Positions 1 to 12,007 of a stretch of 64,000 bases of DNA are shown here, one piece after another. Origin of the DNA: Heterobasidion occidentale (taxonomy: Eukaryota; Basidiomycota; Agaricomycetes; Russulales; Bondarzewiaceae). The notes under the pieces were generated by a model. That model ran no database searches, was not told the origin of the DNA, and saw only the letters and a program-made list of their open reading frames with translations. The DNA lies in assembly GCA_039111635.1 (NCBI GenBank), contig JBCAQO010000007.1, positions 1,426,001 to 1,490,000 on the forward strand, in the 5' to 3' direction. The translations under genes were made by a program, and so were the position numbers. How positions within the stretch are numbered: the first letter of the stretch is position 1; the number at the start of each line of letters is the position of its first letter.

Positions 1-1826
1 GCTTCTATAAGCTGACTTCTCCTTGAAAAGCTCAGATCCTCTTGAGTTCGCAGTTGAAACAGTCTACTTAAAGCACGGCTACGAGCTAATTCGCAGGAGA
101 ACGTAGGGTCGGTATAGAATGTTTAGGTGCGATCGCCTGTACACTCAGGCCAACACGGATTTTTTAAATGCCATCTTTCCCCTAAAAATTCTATCAGGCC
201 ATACGGTTTCGGAGTGTCCTCCTTCAGCAGTGTATTGCCGTGGCCCCGCTAGCGCATCAACGCACAGTACGAGGACGCAGATGTCGGTGTGAACATCACT
301 TTCATCGGGACTTTGTGTCAGGACCATCGTCGTCGCTGAAGGGTTAATGCCACCCGAGACAGATTTTCCTTGAGGGCCTAACGTGTATGTGGATAGAAGA
401 GCAATTATCCGTTCGCAAATTCTTGATATTCGCTGATTATTTGACTCAGCGACTCGGACCACACACGATGTTTCTCGTTCATCTACAACTTGCCGGTCTT
501 GGTCGTCTAGAAAGCTCTACTGTTCTTGCTTCGAAGGTTTCAACCTATCAGAACCCGCCAGTCCAGGTGACGCACTTCTTTCTAGTACTCCATTCTCCAT
601 CGATGATTTTGGAGATTCAAAACTAGGTTCGATTCTTCGCTTCAGCCACAATGAGCGCACTGCAAAAAGCTGATTTTGATGGTGGGGAAATCCACGTTTG
701 ACTTGCTCATCGGTCAATTCATAGTCAAGCTCCGATAATGAGTACGAAGGTAGATAAAATCAGTATCAGACTCTCTTAAATCTTTGTCGATGCGATGGCC
801 AAGGTCATTGTTGCAACTAAACCAGGGCTAGTCCATGATGCAGTACTGACAGTGAGTTCGTGCACTGTCGCCCATACACAGTTTTTCCTCAAACTCATTA
901 TAATACTGGGCACCGCATGCCGAAGTATGTTTTCACGTTCCCCTTATAGTGCTCGATAGTGCTCGGCAGATTTTCATCGTCACCGTGCGTCGTCTCACGA
1001 CTTGACGCCGTGCTACAGCCCGAAGGTACACATGGATCCATTAGTGGTGTGCCTGTTGTTGCCTGATCGGAACATCGAGTAAATTTTACACATACACGCT
1101 TGCTTCCTTGATATAAAACAAAACTTCCATTAATATCAGTTGACTCGACGGCGTCAGAAGAACCTTGTTCTCGTCTGAGCGTGTGCCGCAACGGTAAGAC
1201 TCTGGGTTGCCTCGATACCATCTTCGATGAAAACCTTTATGCCATCATGATTGGGACCATGCGGGCTGGCAGCCAGGATGCGATCAGAAACATGAGTAGG
1301 CATTGAGGATCAATATCTGTTGTCATTCTGGCCGATGGCCTACAGGATCATCCAACCCAGCTGTGCGAGCCTTACTGGGCCTCACGACTGATAGTCTCGT
1401 GTGATACGGGTAGCACAACCGTGTGGGTAAGGAGTGGGTAAGGGTGTAAGTTATTGACTCACATCACCGCCCGTTGTGATTCCTTGGACCTTGATATTTG
1501 TGGTGTGACTTGGCGGAGCAAACGCGGCTTTTGTGCCGTAAGCGGAGAACATGACGAGACTGATATAATGTTCATGCGAGGAGCTCAATACGCATGGGCT
1601 GTACAGGGTTGTACAGAGATTGCAAGGATATCACAAGATTCGTACATTCAGAGCCATTGTCGAAGTGGAGAATAAGTTCGGGGGACGCGTTGAGCACCAC
1701 ATCACGTCATGACTAGATCAACTCCGCGGCACTGCCGCCCGAATTGACCGACGCGTTAAAAACGCGCTGCCGCACCGCGCTCATCTTTCCCCTCGTTCCT
1801 TCCTCCCCCATACAGCACGACACGCC
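1..1826. other. No supportable gene
   Basis: I see only short open frames without recognisable domains. The longest are on the minus strand at 145-462 and 898-1221; neither shows a family motif or a convincing splice structure. The stretch may hold the eroded end of a gene lying to the left of the window, but nothing proves this. Confidence 0.5.
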
Positions 1827-2874
1827 ATGACCTCCCGCGCCTTTTGTATCCCTGGTATCTTCTTCTTGTTCTGTGCCTTTGTGCTAGGAGTGCTTGTATC
1901 CATTTCCTTGCCCTCCTTGCCTGCGCTCGATATCGCACGTGTTCATTTCAATGGATCTCCAGCACAAGGAGTTGGTGCGGAGATGAGCCAGTTGAGGGTG
2001 AGTCAACCATCTTGTGCACGTGTGGGCGTGAGGTCCTGATATACGCATCTTACTTTACAGTTTGGCATATGGTCCGTACTGTCCACAATCTCACGACATT
2101 TTTGAACACCTGTTCATCTGTCCGTTCCATAGGGCATACTGCACATATGATGCTTCCACTGGTCAAAGAGTGTGCATTGATCAAGGTGGGCAAATTATTC
2201 ATATGCATTATTTTGGTCGATAGCCTTCAGTTATGGGCCGCCGACTCGAAGCAAGCTTGCACCTCGATGAGCTATGTCTTACCAGCGTTTCACAGGCCAC
2301 GGATATTCCTTGACCATACATACCCTCACGAACAACGAATCAGTTACAATCGGCTCCTCCTGGACTCGTGGACTAGCAGTGCACCCTGTCGGTAAGCTAC
2401 CAGCCTCTTCCGTTTCCCTAGGAATCTATGATATGGTACTGACCATCTAACAAAATAGCAACGGCCGTCACCTTCATTGCCCTGTTGCTCTCGTTCTCTA
2501 GCCATGTCACTGTGACGCTCATATCATCCCTCGTCTCTGGCCTGGCCACCTTGCTCACGTTGCTTGCTTTCGCTATCGACATCGCGTTGTATGCGTATGT
2601 CAAGCACAAGTTGGGTGGCCTCGACGGCGTTTCAGAGCGTACGATCACAGGACCAGGTATGTCGCACTAATCTTTGACCGCTTTTTGAAAGACTCATACT
2701 GACTATAAACTTTTTGTAGGATTTTGGATTACCTTCGCTACGTTCATCTTGCTTCTCCTCGCTAGTTGCACAGTCTGCTTCGGACGACGGAGGGAGCGCA
2801 TGTCAGGCGCTACGTCCTACCCGACTACTAACTCTGGCAAGAAGTCCTTCCTATCGCGCTTCAGGAAGAATTAG
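1827..2874 (+). CDS. PalI/Rim9-SUR7 family membrane protein
   Basis: Four-span membrane protein of the SUR7/PalI (Rim9) family, which acts at the plasma membrane in ambient-pH sensing (PalI/Rim9) or eisosome organisation (Sur7). It has five introns and all exons join in frame: an N-terminal membrane segment starting MTSRAFCIPGIFF, then an extracellular stretch with the family's W..C signature (FGIWAYCTYDASTGQ), then three further hydrophobic segments (about ATAVTFIALLLSF, ALYAYVKHKLGG region and FWITFATFILLLLAS), and a short basic tail ending SFLSRFRKN. The start is the first ATG before the first membrane segment. No indel is needed. Which of the two roles it has cannot be told from sequence alone; the short tail differs from long-tailed PalI proteins. 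Confidence 0.8.
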
Positions 2875-3383
2875 TGTGCTAGTTGCATGACTCTCCTCTT
2901 ACCTTGCAAAACCTCGCACTCCATTCATTTTTAACACGATCGCGAGGGTATTCAATACCGATACACAGGATAGAGGTTTTTACTTTCACTGACGATTGTT
3001 GAGAACCTGGCTTACTTCCAATTCTGCCACATATACCCGGCCTTTCTCGATACTTTTACCTTTCTTTACTGGCATGGTGTAGAGCCTACTGAAATCGACG
3101 GGTCTCGACGAATACACGCGCAAGTAGTACCAATGCTACATTTAGGAGAGACCCACCCCATCGATTCGTCGTCGAGTATTTATCAGTTTGCTGAGGAGAC
3201 TACTGCAATGTCCTGTCGAGGAAAGAAACCCTAACCTAAAAAGTTTGAAGATATAGGAATGAGTTTAGTGTTTGTACCGCACAAATAGGGTATTTCCAGA
3301 TTGGGAACGACAGAAAATTAATTGAGCGTTGTGGGTCAGCCACTCCTCTTCTCGTCGCCGACGTTCACGACGAGCTCACCGAA
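2875..3383. other. Intergenic, 3' of PalI-like gene and 5' of RPO41
   Basis: About 510 bases without a gene. It should contain the terminator of the PalI-like gene and the promoter of RPO41. No clear TATA box or other motif was recognised. Confidence 0.5.
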
Positions 3384-6300
3384 ATGATACAGCGCTCAGC
3401 TCAGAGAAAGCTGGAGACGACTTTGCTGTCGTACTCGCGTCAGCGTCTTCCTCGTCCTGCCCGCTTATATCACGCTACCCCTACGAAACGCGCGACCGCG
3501 TCTTCGCTGGCAACTGCCTCTCCTGCACTTCAGGATCTACCTGCGTATCTTCAACCGACATCTAACAGCACGTCTCACAATGCCTCGGAACCGGAGCGAA
3601 GTGATATGCATAGCTTTCTGCGCAAGCCTTTGTCCTACACTATAATCCCTCCCCCACTACCAACCGATCAACAATCGGCGCAGAATAACTACTACTTTAC
3701 GGACTCACCCACTCAGGACCTTCTTGCTGTGATGGAAGCATGCTTGCATAACCTTTATGACATTCGCCGTGCTCATCAGATCTTCGACAATTTGCGTCTT
3801 CAGCGGCCAGGCGACCCAGTTCTTTCGGCGAGGCTCTACAACGCGTTCATTGAAGCATATCTCGGGATGGCGTCGACCAAAGAACCAGGGAAAAGGGGCA
3901 TCTGGATAGAGGATCTTTGGATGCTGATTGACGTGATGGAGAAAGGAACAGAAAAGGTGTCTCCAACGGCGAGCACGTATGCTCAGGCGATTTTGGCCTG
4001 GATGAGGTGAATCTCATGAGCTCCTTCAGTGTAATAGGACCGAGTCTCACATTGCACTTAGGTTCTCGTCACCAGACTTACCGGATCCCCTTGAGCGCGT
4101 GACCGACCACACGCCGGTTACTCTCCTGCGCCAGATTGTGGATCGTCAGATCCCTGTGTCGATGGTAGTCTCCGATCGGTCAATCCAGTCCTCAGAGGAT
4201 GCGGAGAAAATCATTCAGTTGCTCTCTAGGGCAGCGGTGGAACTCAATTTGTTCAAAGTTGTGAGCGAACTCGGCCAGGCTGAGGCCCTTGCCAGCACAA
4301 AATACGACGTTCTGGCGGACGTTCCAGAAGTTAAACCTGTAACTGTTTTAAAGGTGCGTATCCTTTTATAGGCTCAACTTCGTTCTATAACAACAACATT
4401 CCGCAACAGAAACCGGAAGAGGACCAAACCGATGGAATCTCGGAGCCGCAAGAAGAGATTCCGTTCAATTTGGATGTGCTCAGGAAGCATCTAGGACAGG
4501 TCGTGCTTGCGCGGCGAGTGTTGCCAGAAGATATCGCCTCGCGACAAAAACTTCTAGAGGAGTCAGTTTACGACGTTGCGGTAGAACGGCTTCGGCGACA
4601 GGCGGAGATATTTGAAGAGCTCGGTATAGATGGCGGCGGACTCAAACAGGCAGATCTGCAAAAGTGGATGTGGGGTTGGCATGTTAAGTTAAGGGAGCGG
4701 TTACAGAGAGATCTCACAAAGTTGGTGAGGGATGAAGAACACTGGGGACCTTGTGAGTATCGCCTCTGCCGTCGTATGTGCTTTGATACTCAACGACGCT
4801 ATCTTCCTGCAGCCCCTCGCGAACAGTCCGTTCGGATAGCTCCATTTTTATCACTAATCAAGCCCGAGAAGCTGTCGCTCATCACAATCTTGGAGATCAT
4901 GCGCCTCCAGGGAACGGGTGGAGTGACGGATGGGATGAAGACTGCACGTGCGCTGCTAGCTGTGGGGAAGGCCGTTGAAATGGAACACAAGGCAGAGATG
5001 TGCAAGAAGAATAATATCCAAATCCCTGTGAACGCCACACGATCGGGGGAGCATGGTTATTTCTCCTTGAATACTTATCAGGACCTACACGCGAGGCGAG
5101 TCACAGCGAGGAAGTACATGGAGGACAGTGAAGAATGGACAAGTGAGTGGACCCAGGTGTGCAAAGTCAGAGTGGGGAGCTTCCTTGTCGACCGGTTGAT
5201 GGAGGAAGCCTCTATTGAGCGCACTGGCTTCAACAAGACGACCGGAGAGCCGGTGTCGGAGGATCACCCAGCCTTCTTTCATTCCTACGAATATATGCGA
5301 GGACACAAGCTCGGTGTTATCAAACTCAACCCCATAGTGGCGGAACGGATGGCTAAAGACGGTCTGCGGGAGACGCTGCATCCTCGGCATTTACCTATGT
5401 TGGTAAAGCCCAAACCCTGGTTGAGCTATAACGAAGGTGGATACCTCTATAATAAAAGTCAGCTCTCAGAATTATGTTTTCTTTATCACATCTCGACTAA
5501 CTCTAGACCCTTTGCAGCGCAAGCCATGCGATTTAAAGACTCACAAGAGCAGCAAACGTACCTTAAACACGCATCTGCCATGGGAAATGTTGAACTCGTC
5601 TATGCGGGACTCGATGTACTTGGATCGACCCCTTGGCAGATCAACCGCCGCGTCTTCGATGTCGTCCTTTCGGTCTGGAACTCTGGCGAGCGTCTTTCAA
5701 AGCTTCCCCCTGCTGTCTTCGACACGCCAGAGCCAGAGCGACCGGATGATGTTGATTCTGATCCCAATGTGCGATCGATATACCTCCAGAGACACCGGGC
5801 ATGGCTTCAAGCCAAAGCCAACAATCATTCAGATCGCTGTAGTGTGAACTACAAAGTTGAGATTGCGAGGGCGGTAAGGATTTTTCTTGATACTGTTCGT
5901 CGCATGTAACTAACTTCCTTCCGTTACAGTTCCTTGGCGATGTGTTCTACCTTCCCCATAATCTAGATTTCCGTGGCCGTGCATACCCAATTCCCCCTCA
6001 TCTGAACCATATCGGCAACGACCTTAGTCGTGGGCTCCTTTTGTTTGGAGAGTCGAGGCCTCTCGGAGAGAGGGGTCTGCGCTGGCTCAAGATCCACTTG
6101 GCTAACTTGTACGGTTTTGACAAAGCGACATTCGACGAACGGGTTGAGTTTGTCCATAAACATCTAGAGGATATCTACGATAGTGCTGAGAAGCCCCTCG
6201 ACGTGAGTTGTCTCTCGGTATCTTGCATGAACATTGACAAATTTTATACTTTGTATAGGGTCGGCGGTGGTGGGTCAAGGCTGACGATCCATGGCAGTGT

Positions 6301-7998
6301 CTCGCGACATGCATGGAGCTCAAATCTGCGCTTGATTCACCTGACCCATTGGCATACGAGTGTGCCCTCCCCGTACATCAAGATGGAACCTGTAATGGTC
6401 TTCAGCATTATGCAGCCCTTGGTGGGGATGCTCGTGGCGCGAAGCAAGTCAACCTCGATGTCGGAGATCGTCCATCTGACGTGTACACTTATGTTGCCGA
6501 CATGGTGGAAAAGTTGATTTCTGAAGACCTCGCAAAGGGTAATAGGAATGCTCAGATGCTTTCAGGCAAGATCTCGCGAAAAGTGGTCAAACAAACAGTA
6601 GGTGGTATGGTGTTCTGGTGCGATACCATACAATTGACCTAAACAAAAGGTTATGACGACTGTCTACGGGGTCACCTTTGTCGGTGCTCGCGAACAAATT
6701 GAAAAACAGCTGAAGGACCGAAGCGACATTCCCGAGGAAGAGATCTTTTACGCTGCGGCCTATATTGCCAAGAAAGTCAGTGGTCTTCATTATTAGTCTG
6801 GCAAGTTACTGAAGTTCTTGACCATCCTGACAAGGTGTTGCAATGTATTGGAGACCTCTTTGTTGGGGCGCAGGATATCATGAACTGGTTGACTATGTCC
6901 GCGCGGTTGATCGCAAAGTCTGTTCCTGCCGACCGTCTGTCGGCTGCCATGCGTCTTGAAAAACCAAGAGCTTCCAAGAAGCCTTTAGCAAGCCGACTTA
7001 AAAAGGAGCAGATGACCTCCGTGGTGTGGACTACCCCTCTCGGCCTTCCTATCGTCCAGCCTTACCGGAAGGCCAAGCGCAAGCAGATTATGACGAGCGT
7101 GCAGTCGGTCTATATCTCTGACCCAAACGCTCCTGCGGAGGGTGAGCTTCCCCTTTTATAGTGCTGGCTTTTGGCTGATGTCGTGTATGCTTCAGTTGAT
7201 GCGCAGAAGCAGTCTTCTGCTTTCCCTCCTAACTTCATTCACAGCTTGGATGCAACACATATGCTCTTGACCGCTCTCGAGTGCCGCGTATGTTGTTGCT
7301 TACCCTCACCGAGATGACGTATTCACGAAACGCACGAATTGTAGACTCAAGGATTGACTTTTGCATCTGTTCACGACTCATACTGGACGCATCCGTCGAC
7401 TATTGATCAAATGTCATCCATCATTCGAGACACGTTCATTGCGTTGCACTCGTCGGACGTCCTGAGAAGACTTGACGCAGAAGTGTGTATACGCAAGCTA
7501 CATTGCGCTTTCGATTTGGCACTGACATCTTTTTCATAGTTCCGCGAGCGATACACGAATTATAAGGTGCCTGTTGAGGCGCTGAAAGGGATGCAAATGT
7601 TGCGCAAGAGCTTTATCGATCCAGAAGCTAGCGAGGCAGCGGAGGGAACATCGACCGCCAAAGCAACGATCGCCGAAGAATCAGATACGGAAACAATAAT
7701 ACCTGAAAATGCCCTAGCCTCGGATTCGCCCTCAGGCGCTCTCGAGCCGTCCGAGGAAAGCAAGTCTATCAATTCGAAAGACAGCTCCGAGCCCACGACG
7801 TTGTCGCGAGAGGAAATTGTGGAGCTTTTCACCTCCAAGCGCAAGGGGCCAGGTCGCAAATCATTGGACGAACTTGAAGCAAGGGACGTATCCGTCGAGG
7901 GGACGTTCGTCAATCTCACGGATCTCTTACCACCCCTTCCGAAGAAGGGTGAGTTCGACGTGAACAAAATCAAGTCGTCGCTTTACTTCTTCTCTTAG
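3384..7998 (+). CDS. RPO41: Mitochondrial DNA-directed RNA polymerase
   Basis: Single-subunit T7-phage-type RNA polymerase that transcribes the mitochondrial genome. The N-terminus ([15 protein letters not shown]) is basic and Ser/Arg-rich, as expected for a mitochondrial targeting sequence, and is followed by a long N-terminal extension. The polymerase core begins near the exon with [20 protein letters not shown] and continues through the palm motif [16 protein letters not shown], the fingers helix [16 protein letters not shown] and the second catalytic motif SVHDSYW. The two palm aspartates (in DGTCNG and HDSYW) are both present. About ten short introns, all joining in frame, and no indel is needed. 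The last exon (7540-7998) carries an acidic Ser/Glu-rich insert before the C-terminus. Neighbours ATP14, INH1 and CTP1 also act in mitochondria. Confidence 0.95.
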
Positions 7999-8538
7999 AT
8001 TTGGGTCGGTCTACCTGAGATGATTTGGTCCTCAAATCATTGGCAGAGGACATATCGTCTGTTTTCCACTTGTATCGCTCGCAATCTCCACTCCTTATCT
8101 GTCATTGCTCCTCCCCTGCATATCATCTATCGCATCGCTTTACGCCTACACGGATTACCATTGCAGATCCCTAATGTATCCTGTACTTTATTAGAATATT
8201 ACTTCATCTTTGATGATCTTCAGGCATAGATCCTTTGTGAGGATAGTCAATGTTCATAAGATGCTCCCAGAATCAGCGATAAAATTCCAAGGGACAGCTA
8301 GCTGCGACACTTCCGCGTGCCTGCGTGTCAAACATCCCTTCAGAGTGAGTGCCACGACGTTCAGGCTATGATCACAAGTTATCCAACTGACGGTCAGCAA
8401 ACCGCACCGTCACATGGGTAGACAAACAAAACGATCGGAAAGTTCATTGCGTTCTACGCACTGACAGCCAGTCTATTTGCTTGAATGAATTGCTCCTAGA
8501 ACCCAGCCCTCTCTACGGCCTCCTGACACGTCTATCAA
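7999..8538. other. Convergent intergenic region RPO41/ATP14
   Basis: About 540 bases between the stop codons of two converging genes; expected to hold both polyadenylation regions. No gene seen. Confidence 0.6.
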
Positions 8539-9150
8539 TCAGTGATGCGCCTCTTCCTTCTCATCAGCCTCGAGGAATGCAAGGTATGCTTCCGCACCGG
8601 CACCAGTCTGACCAGCGGCAACGGGGATCGATTCAACAGCCGCCCGCGTTGGCTCTGCCGCATCGTAAGCGGATAGTTCAGAAGCAATATCAGTGGGGAG
8701 AGTTGGAGGCTTAGGTGCAGCAGGGGCGCTGTAGGCCTTCACGACACCAACATGGGCATCTTTTGCCTGATAGAAAAGCACGCGGGGATTAAGGGTGAGG
8801 GTGGATGGGTGGATGGGTGGATGGTGACGGGAAGAAGACATACGGCGGGTGGGGCCTTGTAGGCCTTGAGCTCCTTGAGGTAAAGGTCCTGGACAAGATC
8901 TAGAGGCGAGCTCAAACCGTCAGTATATATGAGCTTATTGCTAAGGGCCTGCGAAAATGCATTCGGACGGCCAGTCAATGGGTTGACTCGCCTTTCCGCG
9001 CGACTGCGCTGGTCGCGAACGTGCGCGAGCGCGAAACCGTGCGAGCCTATATAGCCAAGTAAATGCATCAGCGTCATTTTATAATACTTCTGAGCTGGCT
9101 TCAGAAACGATACGCACAGCGCTGGCAGCGTATCTGAGGGCGGACGACAT
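8539..9150 (-). CDS. ATP14: ATP synthase subunit h, mitochondrial
   Basis: Small subunit of the mitochondrial F1Fo-ATP synthase peripheral stalk. Four exons on the minus strand: a presequence exon (MSSALRYAASA), an exon completing the targeting peptide (RTFATSAVARK), the conserved exon DLVQDLYLKELKAYKAPPA, and a long acidic C-terminal exon starting AKDAHVGVVKAYSAPAAP and ending in EEAHH. The DLVQDLYLKELK block is the family hallmark. The second intron (8900-8991) is a GC-AG intron; it is needed to join ARK to DLVQ in frame. The start ATG at 9150 is 188 bp from the INH1 start on the other strand. Confidence 0.92.
8796..8824. repeat. GGATGGGT-type microsatellite
   Basis: Imperfect tandem repeat of ggatgggt/ggat units lying inside the last ATP14 intron. 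Confidence 0.7.
8900..8991 (-). other. GC-AG intron in ATP14
   Basis: Donor AAAG/GCGAGT and acceptor CTCTAG. Splicing here gives the expected ARK-DLVQDLYLKEL junction. No GT donor nearby gives an open frame with this junction. Confidence 0.75.
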
Positions 9151-9338
9151 TGCGGGTGGTCGGTGAAGGTAAAGCGTGAGGTGACTTGGCGTGACAAAAT
9201 GCTCCCGGGCAGTCCCGGGCAGCCTCTGGATCGGCCTCGCCGGCCGCAGACCTCCGCAGACGCGTCATAAAAGGTCGCTCGGCGCTCACCGGCCTGGCAT
9301 CTCCTATTCGTCTGCTCGCTACTCAGCACTTTCGAAAG
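9151..9338. promoter_or_regulatory. Bidirectional ATP14/INH1 promoter
   Basis: The 188 bp between the start codons of two divergent genes, an ATP synthase subunit and the ATP synthase inhibitor, must hold both core promoters and both 5' leaders. No certain TATA box was found. Shared control is inferred from the arrangement. Confidence 0.65.
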
Positions 9339-9822
9339 ATGCTCGCTCGTGTTGTACCCCGTTCTATTGTTCTCGCTCGCGGCGCCAGGACTTACACCTC
9401 CAGCGCGAGGGAGGGCAGCGTGGCTACAAGTAAAGAGTTCGGGTACGCTTTTTTGCTGTCTCAGATGCTGGAGGTATTGATGGGTGCCGCATGTTTTAGA
9501 AAGAAAGAGAAGGCTCATGAAGGTGATCAATGATATGAATATGGAGAAATGCCAGTCCATTGATCGATACTGCCTCCAGATCAATACGCCCGCAAACATG
9601 AGCGGGAGCAACTGGAGAAGTTGAAGAAAGAGGTACGTTTCTCGCCTTCGCTTTCCTGCTCTCGGTTTCTCATTGCCGGTATGCACCCCCCGCACAGATT
9701 GACAGGAAGAAGGCTGAACTGGTGAGTTGGTGCCGCATCGGATGCCTGTATCATTGTCACCGATACCTTCTCTTCAGGCCGATCTCCAGAAGCAGCATGA
9801 TGATGTCTCCAAGTCCGCATAA
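9339..9822 (+). CDS. INH1: Mitochondrial ATP synthase inhibitor IF1
   Basis: Small basic protein that binds F1-ATPase and blocks ATP hydrolysis when the proton gradient collapses. Five exons give 82 residues: targeting peptide (MLARVVPRSIVLARGARTYT), inhibitory segment (SAREGSVATSKEFGKKEKAH) and a C-terminal coiled coil (EREQLEKLKKEIDRKKAEL...). The second exon is only 23 nt (KKEKAHE); it lies between TTTTAG at about 9507 and a GTGATC donor, and is needed to link KEFG to DQYARKHEREQ in frame. All phases agree and no indel is needed. Length and order match fungal IF1 proteins. It is divergent from ATP14, a subunit of the enzyme it inhibits. Confidence 0.93.
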
Positions 9823-10190
9823 GCTGAGAGGGTCGATCTCACTATTTCCGAGTTGATGGTCTGTTCAAAGTTAATCACAGCATTGTTTTTGTATCAATCT
9901 CTTATCCCTTTCTACAGAATCAAATCGCTATCAACTGTAGCTACATCTATCAATGAATGAAGCATTTGTCGCGGATATGTGCTCTATGGCAGTTATCTTG
10001 AAGCCGTTGTCTCTCGTCTTCTTTGGTCTTAACCTAAGTATATGATGATCCCGTCTTGTCGCCTCGAAAATCAACATGCTGCGAATGATTTACAGCTATA
10101 TCGACGTGCACATCTGCAGTGTCTGTGACAGAGGCATTGCTATCAGCGGTAAAGTGTGGAGCATGCTGCACGCCACGGGAAGATGTATTT
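9823..10190. other. Convergent intergenic region INH1/CTP1
   Basis: About 370 bases between two converging stop codons, A/T-rich, with no gene seen. Confidence 0.6.
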
Positions 10191-11544
10191 CTACACCTCT
10201 CGACCTCCAATCAGCATTATGATCTTCTCGTACATGGTGAACACAATCCCTCCACTCAGCTACAGGAAGCTTCGGTCAGCATTCCATAAAAAAAGCATAT
10301 ATATGCTCACCATGAGACGCGCTAGACGTGGTGTAGTTCCGGTCCAGAACCGCAGAATGCCTTCCTCGGTGAAAATGCGATACGCACAGTGAAATGAGTT
10401 GCGATACTGCGCCCGCGCTTCGAGGGATTGCATGCGCGTTTTGATCACGCTGTTGCAAGGTGATATTGATCAGAATGCAACCACTTGCAGGCGAGGACGA
10501 CGTAGCACATACTCCAAGGGCATAGTGGTATATACGGTGACGATCCCTGCAATCGCACCAATGCCAAATGTGACGCCCGTGGGGAGTACTTGGCCGGGTC
10601 GTGACCGGCTCTGTACAAATTGTTTTACGGTCGCATAGGTCGTGAAGCGGACAGCAGAGTTTCCGCCCTGGCGCATCATCTGCAAGAAAGCCATGTCAAA
10701 AGGATACCATCACATGAGACAACTTGATGCCGTACGACAGGAAACAAGCCTCGATACACTCCTCTAATACCTTCCTGGCGCACGATAGACATTGTGCCGT
10801 GTACAAGTCCCCTGTATTGCGGCTGCGGCCGCTTAGCGTCGTCGATAAGCTTCGTCCTGGATGAGATAGGTTCAAAGAGGCCGAGAAAGTATGTAAAACC
10901 CGTACTTGATTGTCTCTGATGGGGTAACAGCAAATATAGCCTCCATCATGCCAGCTCCGAGGCCAGCTACTCAGCAAGTCATTAGACAAGTTTTTTGGTG
11001 CGTAGAATAAGCAAACGCGTGAACCACGCACCAAGCAGGCTTCGCGGAGCGCTGACCTTGCCCTGAATAGATTTACCGATACGTGAGCCTCGTGCTATAG
11101 GTGGATTTGAACACAGTGCATCAAGTGTGCTCACCTCCGGATCAGCCAGAGCCGCCTTGAAGTGGTCGTAGCTCACGAAACGCACTCCAGCTTTGACCGA
11201 GTTGCCGATGACGAGTGCAGTGCAGCCAGAGTAGAGCCCGCTGAGACCTTGTGTTCGAAGAGTCTCTCGAACGATCGTGAATGGGGGCTCCCTCTGTCCA
11301 TGGAAAGGAAAATAGGTGAACGGGGAATCGAGTTGGCCTACGCGGACAGCGCACCTTACCGCCGAATTGAGAGCGCGTTTTGACAAACTCGGTAGGGTAG
11401 GTCACGAACCTGTTACCTTGGGTTGCTGAGTATTTCGACATGAAGTTATCGAAGATGTGGGATTTGAGACTCACGCCTCGACGGCACCAGCGGTCGCCCC
11501 GCAATGAGAGAGTGCAAAGGCTTTTCCTTCTTCGTGACAGACAT
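10191..11544 (-). CDS. CTP1: Mitochondrial tricarboxylate (citrate) carrier
   Basis: Mitochondrial carrier family protein of the inner membrane, most like the citrate/malate exchanger CTP1. Visible features: MSVTKKEKPLHSLIAG at the N-terminus, the first carrier signature region (VEAFVTYPTEFVKTRSQFGG), LRTQGLSGLYSGCTALVIGN, KAGVRFVSYDHFKAAL, then a second repeat (VRQEGIRGVYRGLFPVVRHQ, GGNSAVRFTTYATVKQF) and a third (ARAQYRNSFHCAYRIFTEEG), ending YEKIIMLIGGREV. Multi-exon. One base appears to be missing in the C-run at 11497-11500: adding one restores LIAG-ATAGAVEA, the usual start of the first repeat. Without it the first exon is out of frame. Confidence 0.88.
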
Positions 11545-12007
11545 GTCGGACGTTTTGGGTGTGCAACGGTGCTGGCGGCTTTTGGAATTGTTTTGTGCAA
11601 CCGGATGAATACCGCAACTCTATCTTACCTTTGATTGTTGAAGCCCAATGGTTGAGGTATCACTGGATATCAGCGCTCTTCCAAAGTACTGTGGATGGTG
11701 GATGATCTGGCTTCTTGCGCGTACCTTATACAACGGTGCACAGTGAAAGCTTGAGTAGTGCTTGAGAGTGCTTAGGCTTGCTTGAGCTATCCGGTAATTC
11801 CAGGGAATTTCAGATCAAGCAAGACTCCGACATCTAATTTCAGTTCGGCCGTGGCCTGTGCCAAACGTCCACGATGGCTCCTTGCAGGCTCACGCTCACA
11901 CTTAACCCACGGACCCATTGTGCGACCGATTCTGCACCTGTTGTCGACTTACTACCTTGATTGGCTATTCTGAACTGCGCTGACTGGGTCTACATCGATC
12001 CTCGGTA
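11545..12007. promoter_or_regulatory. Divergent intergenic region CTP1/HEM4
   Basis: 463 bases between two divergent start codons. It holds both promoters; no clear TATA box or other motif was recognised. Confidence 0.5.
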
